Below, in pieces: positions 14,560 to 18,245 of a stretch of 18,245 nt of DNA. Within the stretch, counting starts at the first letter, position 1. The number at the start of each line of letters is the position of its first letter. The stretch comes from an uncultured Chloroflexota bacterium (GTDB lineage: Bacteria > Chloroflexota > Anaerolineae > Aggregatilineales > Phototrophicaceae), in the NCBI GenBank assembly GCA_937927665.1, contig CALBRY010000525.1:1-18245 (forward strand). The letters are read 5' to 3'. The notes below the pieces were generated by a model, which was not told where the DNA came from, did no database searches, and saw only the letters and a list, made by a program, of their open reading frames with translations. Both the position numbers and the translations under genes were made by a program.

Positions 14560-16257
14560 GTGGAATTTCAAATCTACCTACGTATTCTCAGACGCTGGCT
14601 TTGGTTCGTAATCGTCGCAGCGCTGATCACAGCCGGTATTGCATTTATCATCAATTCCAACCGCGCGACACTGTATCAAGCCCGTGTTACGTTGATGATT
14701 GGGCAGTACATCGACTCGCCAAATCCGGATTACAGCGATATCCGCATGGGCATTGATTTAGCTACCACGTATGTCGAACTTGTTGAAACACGCCCAATTT
14801 TGCAGAGCGCATCTGAGGCGTTGGATTTGGGGATTTCACCAACCATATTAGGGGGGTTGGTTTCGGCGCGTGCAGTGGAAGATACATCTTTGATCGTGGT
14901 AACGGCTGTCTACACCGATCCTGTACTCGCTGCGGATCTTGCAAATGCCGTCGCTGAAGCATTGGTCAATCAAAGCCCGACGAATCTCACGCTTGAGCAA
15001 CAAAATCAGGTGGCATTTCTCAACAGTCAAATTACGCTTGTGAGCGAATTGATCAACAGCTTGCAGGCACGCCTGATCGAGCTTGCAGGAGAAATTGAAG
15101 CCACTACTGATCAGACAGAACTTGCAAGCCTGATAGCACAGCGTGATGTTACACTTGAACAGTTTAACTTCGCACAGGCGAACCTCAGTCAGTTTTCAAG
15201 CACCATCGCGGCAATTCAGCAGCGCAGCAATTCGATTCAAATCGTTGATCCTGCCGTCCCCTTTGGCGTTTCTTCCGGCGGAACTAGCATTACTCCCATC
15301 ATTTTAGGAGCGCTGGCAGGTGCAGTAGGTGCGTTCGTGCTGGCGGTTTTGATCGAATATATTGACGACACAATCCGCAATACCGAAGATGCGACCCGCA
15401 TTTTAGGCTTGCCAATCCTTGGAACGATTGTCCGCTATGGCAATAGAGGGCGAGCGTACAAAGATATGTTGATGACCCGTTTTCCACCCATGTCTGCGGT
15501 TCAAGAAAGCTACCGCGCGGCACGCACCAATATTCTCTATACGATAGAAAAAGGTGAAACGGGTGTTTTGGTCATCACAAGCGCGAACCCGCAAGAAGGC
15601 AAGACGATCAACGCTTCAAACCTTGCGATTTCGATGGCAATGTCGGGTTTGAGCGTGGTGCTGATCGATGCAGATCTTCGCCGCCCCAAACTGCACGAAA
15701 CCTTTATGCTCGAAAACAACGTCGGCTTAACCACACTTCTTTTTGCGGATGCAGACGCTGAACCAACCGCCGATGATGGTACAGGAGGTGAGTTTACGAC
15801 GCTTCCGAAGGCTTTCCGCGACTGCGTGCAGCATACAGGCATCGGTAAGTTGTATGTGCTGACGAGCGGCTTTATCCCGTCCAATCCTAGCGAAATCCTC
15901 GCCTCATCTGCAATGGCGCGCTGGATTCAGGTCATGCGGGAATCGCCGGATATTCAAATGATTGTCTTCGACTCGCCGCCTGCTCTCGCGGCTGCCGACG
16001 CAGCAGTGTTGGCTGGAAATGTCGAAGCGAAGGTGGTTATGATCGTCAATCGTGGTTCAACCCGTTTTGGTGCAGCAAAGCGGATGAAAGAACAGTTTTC
16101 CCAGCTTGGTGTTCCGCTTCTCGGTATCATTATGAACCGGTTTAACCCGCATGATGAGAGCTATGCTTATCATTATGGGTATTACTACACAACGGAAAAT
16201 GAGCAGGTGAAAACAGTAGGTTGGAGACGACTACTAAACCGACCGAAAGGCAATTAG
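14560..16257 (+). CDS. Wzz chain-length regulator fused to BY-type tyrosine kinase
   Basis: Membrane polysaccharide co-polymerase with a cytoplasmic autokinase, controlling polymer length and export. Numbering from the GTG at 14560 (565 residues): transmembrane helix 1 about 14-31; external Wzz domain with a helical coiled region about 140-225; Gly/Ser segment then helix 2 about 245-267; kinase domain with Walker A NPQEGKT (343-349), Walker A' LIDADLRRP (368-376), Walker B MIVFDSPP (467-474) and a C-terminal tyrosine cluster (Tyr at 535, 537, 539, 541-543). The one-chain fusion is the Wzc layout, not the split Wzz/kinase pair usual in Firmicutes. A GTG at 14506 would add 18 residues; the GTG at 14560 has GGAG (14549-14552) seven bases upstream and puts the first helix in the usual place. 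No matching phosphatase or outer-membrane channel gene is seen. Confidence 0.92.
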   Translation: MEFQIYLRILRRWLWFVIVAALITAGIAFIINSNRATLYQARVTLMIGQYIDSPNPDYSDIRMGIDLATTYVELVETRPILQSASEALDLGISPTILGGLVSARAVEDTSLIVVTAVYTDPVLAADLANAVAEALVNQSPTNLTLEQQNQVAFLNSQITLVSELINSLQARLIELAGEIEATTDQTELASLIAQRDVTLEQFNFAQANLSQFSSTIAAIQQRSNSIQIVDPAVPFGVSSGGTSITPIILGALAGAVGAFVLAVLIEYIDDTIRNTEDATRILGLPILGTIVRYGNRGRAYKDMLMTRFPPMSAVQESYRAARTNILYTIEKGETGVLVITSANPQEGKTINASNLAISMAMSGLSVVLIDADLRRPKLHETFMLENNVGLTTLLFADADAEPTADDGTGGEFTTLPKAFRDCVQHTGIGKLYVLTSGFIPSNPSEILASSAMARWIQVMRESPDIQMIVFDSPPALAAADAAVLAGNVEAKVVMIVNRGSTRFGAAKRMKEQFSQLGVPLLGIIMNRFNPHDESYAYHYGYYYTTENEQVKTVGWRRLLNRPKGN

Positions 16258-16310
16258 AAAACGGGCGGTATCGAACAGGATAAGCTAGCTGTTTGTTAAC
16301 CTTGTAATGG

Positions 16311-17456
16311 ATGAACATGGCATCTTCGAATCGTATCTATCTCTCGCCTCCGCATATGTCGGGCGAGGAACTTCCGCTTATTGAGCAGGCATTCGCGGAC
16401 AATTGGATTGCACCTGTAGGTCCCTATCTGACTGCTTTCGAGCAGGCGTTTTGCGAGTATACGGGCGCAAAATATGGGGTTGCGTTATCGTCCGGTACAG
16501 CGGCGATCCATTTAGCTTTACTCATCACTGGCATTCAACCCGGTGATGAAGTGTTCGTTTCGACGCTCACGTTTGCGGGGAGCGTCAACCCAATCCTTTA
16601 CGCCGGCGCGGTGCCTGTTTTTATCGACAGTGATGATTCTTCTTGGAACATGAATCCGGTGATCCTTGAGGAAACACTCAAAGCCCGTGCCAAAACGGGC
16701 AAACTGCCCAAAGCCGTCATTCCGGTGCATTTGTACGGACAGTCATCCGATATGGACGCGATCACGGCAAGCTGTGAGCGCTACGGCGTGACGCTGATCG
16801 AAGATGCCGCCGAAGCGCTGGGCAGCCGCTATCATGATCGTCACCCCGGAACATTTGGGAAGATCAATGCGTTTTCGTTTAATGGTAACAAGATCATCAC
16901 GACATCGGGCGGCGGAATGCTGGTATCGGATGATAAGCACCTGATCGATCACGCGCGTAAGCTGTCCACACAATCGCGCGAACCTGTCATCCATTACGAA
17001 CATACCGAACTTGGCTACAACTACCGAATGAGCAATATCCTCGCCGCGATTGGTTTGGGTCAACTGAGCGTGATTGAGGAACGGGTTCAGCGCAAGCGCG
17101 CGATTTACGACTACTATCGGTCAAACCTCGCGGACGTACCCGGTTTAACGTTTGTGAGCGAAATGCCGTATGGTCGTCATACCCGCTGGCTGACCACCGT
17201 CCTTGTTGACGCAGAGACATTCGGCGCTAACCGCGAGCAAATCCGGTTGAAGCTCGAAGAACACAACATCGAATCACGCCCGCTGTGGAAGCCTATGCAC
17301 TGCCAACCGGTGTTTGAGGGCTATGAAGTGATTGGCGGCAGTGTTTCCGAAGGATTGTTCGAGCGCGGGTTATGCCTCCCTTCAGGAACAGCGCTGACAA
17401 ACGAGCAGTTAGACCAGATTATCGCGGTAATCCGTGATTTGCACCGCGCGGCATAA
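16311..17456 (+). CDS. DegT/DnrJ/EryC1 sugar aminotransferase (EpsN/PglE-like)
   Basis: PLP-dependent aminotransferase of 381 residues that converts a nucleotide-linked 4-keto-6-deoxy (or 3-keto) sugar to an amino sugar. Seen: LSPPHMSGEELPLIEQAF (11-28), ALSSGTAAIHLAL (58-70), DEVFVSTLTFAGS (79-91), VIPVHLYGQSSDM (136-148), IEDAAEALGS with Asp165 at the PLP ring nitrogen, and AFSFNGNKIITTSGGGML with Lys194 as Schiff-base lysine. LGYNYRMSNILAAIGLGQL and RPLWKPMHCQP complete the family set. The resemblance is to EpsN and PglE, which pair with EpsM/PglD-type acetyltransferases like the one at 13127. No retaining PglF/EpsC dehydratase is in view, so its keto-sugar comes from elsewhere or, less likely, from CapE. 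Two ATGs (16311, 16317) are possible and neither has a good ribosome site. Confidence 0.88.
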   Translation: MNMASSNRIYLSPPHMSGEELPLIEQAFADNWIAPVGPYLTAFEQAFCEYTGAKYGVALSSGTAAIHLALLITGIQPGDEVFVSTLTFAGSVNPILYAGAVPVFIDSDDSSWNMNPVILEETLKARAKTGKLPKAVIPVHLYGQSSDMDAITASCERYGVTLIEDAAEALGSRYHDRHPGTFGKINAFSFNGNKIITTSGGGMLVSDDKHLIDHARKLSTQSREPVIHYEHTELGYNYRMSNILAAIGLGQLSVIEERVQRKRAIYDYYRSNLADVPGLTFVSEMPYGRHTRWLTTVLVDAETFGANREQIRLKLEEHNIESRPLWKPMHCQPVFEGYEVIGGSVSEGLFERGLCLPSGTALTNEQLDQIIAVIRDLHRAA

Positions 17457-17510
17457 TCGAGTTAGGGCATATCTGAAAATTTCCAAACTTCACCCCAAGA
17501 AGCTTTGATC

Positions 17511-17592
17511 CTCTCCGCGCGCAGCTAGCAGGGGGTAGAGTTTCGGGTGGTTTACATCCCTCACCCTGCTTGCTACGCAAGCGGGTAGAGGG
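17511..17592. repeat. Inverted pair of REP-like hairpin elements
   Basis: Two related palindromic units lie head to head in the 204-bp gap after the aminotransferase. The second (17558-17592) forms a strong stem: CCCTC..CCTGCTTGC pairs with GCAAGCGGG..GAGGG around a TAC loop, with 13 Watson-Crick pairs, one G-T pair and two mismatches. The first (17511-17540), read on the minus strand, starts CTCTACCCCCTGCTAGCTGC and matches the second with a few gaps. This is the arrangement of REP/BIME-type elements. Nothing coding is seen in the gap. Genome copy number is unknown. Confidence 0.5.
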
Positions 17593-17660
17593 CGAAAATT
17601 CATAAAATCGCCTAAACTCAATATTAGGGATCATCAACGGAAACATGCCGACTCAAGCTC

Positions 17661-18140
17661 ATGGCATATGTTTTTATTGCAGCGCAACCCGAATATGCCG
17701 CGCTCGCTGAATATATAGAGCGAACGCTTGCAAAGGCGGGGATCGCCGTATGGATCAAAGACAGCGAAATTTCCTGGGACCTTCCGAATTATACGGAGGT
17801 GCTGCATTCGATCATCGCCACCGCACGAATTTTTATCTTTCTTGATTCGGGAGCAACACTCGATCCGCCGGAATATTTGGGGGATGTGATCCTCGCCAAG
17901 CGAAACGGCAAACCGATTTTTTTCATCAAATCGGCAAAAGAATTTCACCTGCTTCTTCCACAAATTCGATCGCTAATGCCGAAAAGCAGCGGACTCGCTC
18001 CCTTACCGGTGATTCACATGGTGTCGAATACCATCAAAGAACCGCCCCCGCTTCACCTTCGCCCCGGGTGGCTGGAAATTGTGTTAGGGATTCTGCTGCT
18101 GGCACTGACGATCGTGATTGTGCTGAGTTTGCGAGGATAA
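17661..18140 (+). CDS. Small tail-anchored TIR-domain protein
   Basis: Protein of 159 residues with a TIR-like fold followed by one C-terminal transmembrane helix. TIR signs: strand A AYVFIAAQ (2-8), helix LAEYIERTLAKAGIAVWI (15-32), the box-2-like KDSEISWDLPNYTEVL (33-48), ARIFIFLDSGA (55-65), then EYLGDVILAKRNGKPIFFI (71-89). The residue aligned with the catalytic Glu of NAD-cleaving TIRs (four before the conserved Ala) is Asp75, so NADase activity is doubtful. The helix at about 138-157 ends two residues from the C-terminus, giving a tail-anchored protein with the TIR in the cytosol. Bacterial TIRs act as NADases in defence or as interaction modules; no defence partner is visible. The start lacks a good ribosome site but begins exactly at strand A. 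It is probably unrelated to the polysaccharide genes. Confidence 0.7.
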   Translation: MAYVFIAAQPEYAALAEYIERTLAKAGIAVWIKDSEISWDLPNYTEVLHSIIATARIFIFLDSGATLDPPEYLGDVILAKRNGKPIFFIKSAKEFHLLLPQIRSLMPKSSGLAPLPVIHMVSNTIKEPPPLHLRPGWLEIVLGILLLALTIVIVLSLRG

Positions 18141-18180
18141 AAAAAGCCCGTGCCGATAAAAATCGGCGCGGGCTTTTTTT
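18139..18180. terminator. Strong bidirectional intrinsic terminator
   Basis: GCCCGTGCCGAT (18146-18157) pairs over its full 12 bases (one G-T) with ATCGGCGCGGGC (18162-18173) around an AAAA loop. Seven T follow on the plus strand and seven A precede, so it can stop transcription from both sides. It begins at the TIR stop codon. Confidence 0.93.
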
Positions 18181-18199
18181 AAGAAAGCGCGCTTACGGG

Positions 18200-18245
18200 T
18201 TACGGATGCGGGAAGCCGAAAGTATCACATGTGGCGGCGGGCAGA
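18200..18245 (-). CDS. Possible 3' end of a convergent gene, product unknown
   Basis: On the minus strand a frame is open from the window edge to a TAA (plus positions 18200-18202), encoding 14 visible codons ending CDTFGFPHP. It would stop about 20 bases before the two-way terminator, the expected spacing for a convergent neighbour. Too short for any family assignment, and an open frame this short is easily chance. Confidence 0.3.
   Translation of the reverse strand, partial: LPAATCDTFGFPHP

Noticed and set aside
16263..16272. GGGCGGTATC, close to the ops/JUMPstart element GGCGGTAG recognised by RfaH
   Set aside because: One mismatch in eight bases in a region without the rest of the element; the same GGCGGTAT occurs inside a coding region near 5103, so chance is likely. 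No RfaH-like gene is visible.
1..18245. tRNA or rRNA genes, CRISPR arrays, insertion sequences, transposase or integrase genes
   Set aside because: Looked for on both strands; no cloverleaf-like segment, regular repeat-spacer array or transposase-like protein was recognised.

Overview
The window is a dense, entirely plus-strand locus for making a cell-surface polysaccharide (exopolysaccharide, capsule or O-antigen-like). GC content is middling (roughly mid-50s per cent by eye), several starts are GTG or TTG, and genes are often joined by ATGA stop/start overlaps. The protein style suggests a Chloroflexota (Anaerolineae-like) bacterium, but this is an impression: no rRNA or other marker gene is present, so the phylum is not proven.

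Layout. (1) 14-5008: a CgeB-like glycosyltransferase, a multi-spanning O-antigen ligase/polymerase (Wzy/WaaL-like), an intergenic stretch of about 270 bp full of hairpins, a second CgeB-like glycosyltransferase and a GT4 glycosyltransferase. (2) 5065-10775: a GT4 enzyme, then a complete UDP-N-acetyl-L-fucosamine (UDP-L-FucNAc) cassette, CapE/FnlA, CapF/FnlB and CapG/FnlC, with both internal junctions overlapping as ATGA, followed directly by a WbuB/WcaI-like transferase, the usual partner that uses this sugar. (3) 10882-14406: a two-lobed GNAT-type acyltransferase, a small phosphoglycosyl transferase (PglC/EpsL type) that should start the lipid-linked repeat, a PIG-L/LmbE-type zinc deacetylase, a NeuD/PglD/EpsM-type acetyltransferase and a DUF218 protein with a possible lipobox. 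(4) 14560-17456: a chain-length regulator fused to a bacterial tyrosine kinase (Wzz-BY-kinase), then a DegT-type sugar aminotransferase (EpsN/PglE type). (5) 17457-18245: an inverted pair of REP-like hairpins, a small tail-anchored TIR-domain protein, and a strong two-way terminator that probably separates it from a convergent gene of which only the last codons are visible.

How the genes fit together. The phosphoglycosyl transferase loads the first sugar phosphate onto undecaprenyl phosphate. Five glycosyltransferases, one probably adding L-FucNAc, extend the unit. The Wzy-like protein polymerises it and the Wzz-kinase sets chain length. The aminotransferase, NeuD-type acetyltransferase, deacetylase and GNAT protein point to a second amino sugar whose nitrogen is acylated, and perhaps to removal and replacement of an acyl group. 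Not seen here, and expected outside the window: a Wzx flippase, an export channel and a membrane-bound PglF/EpsC-type 4,6-dehydratase. The locus is mostly recognisable families. The least ordinary parts are the TIR protein with Asp where the catalytic Glu is expected, the REP-like elements, the deacetylase/acyltransferase group around the initiating transferase, and an out-of-frame leader ORF over the GNAT start. I found no clearly new biological system.
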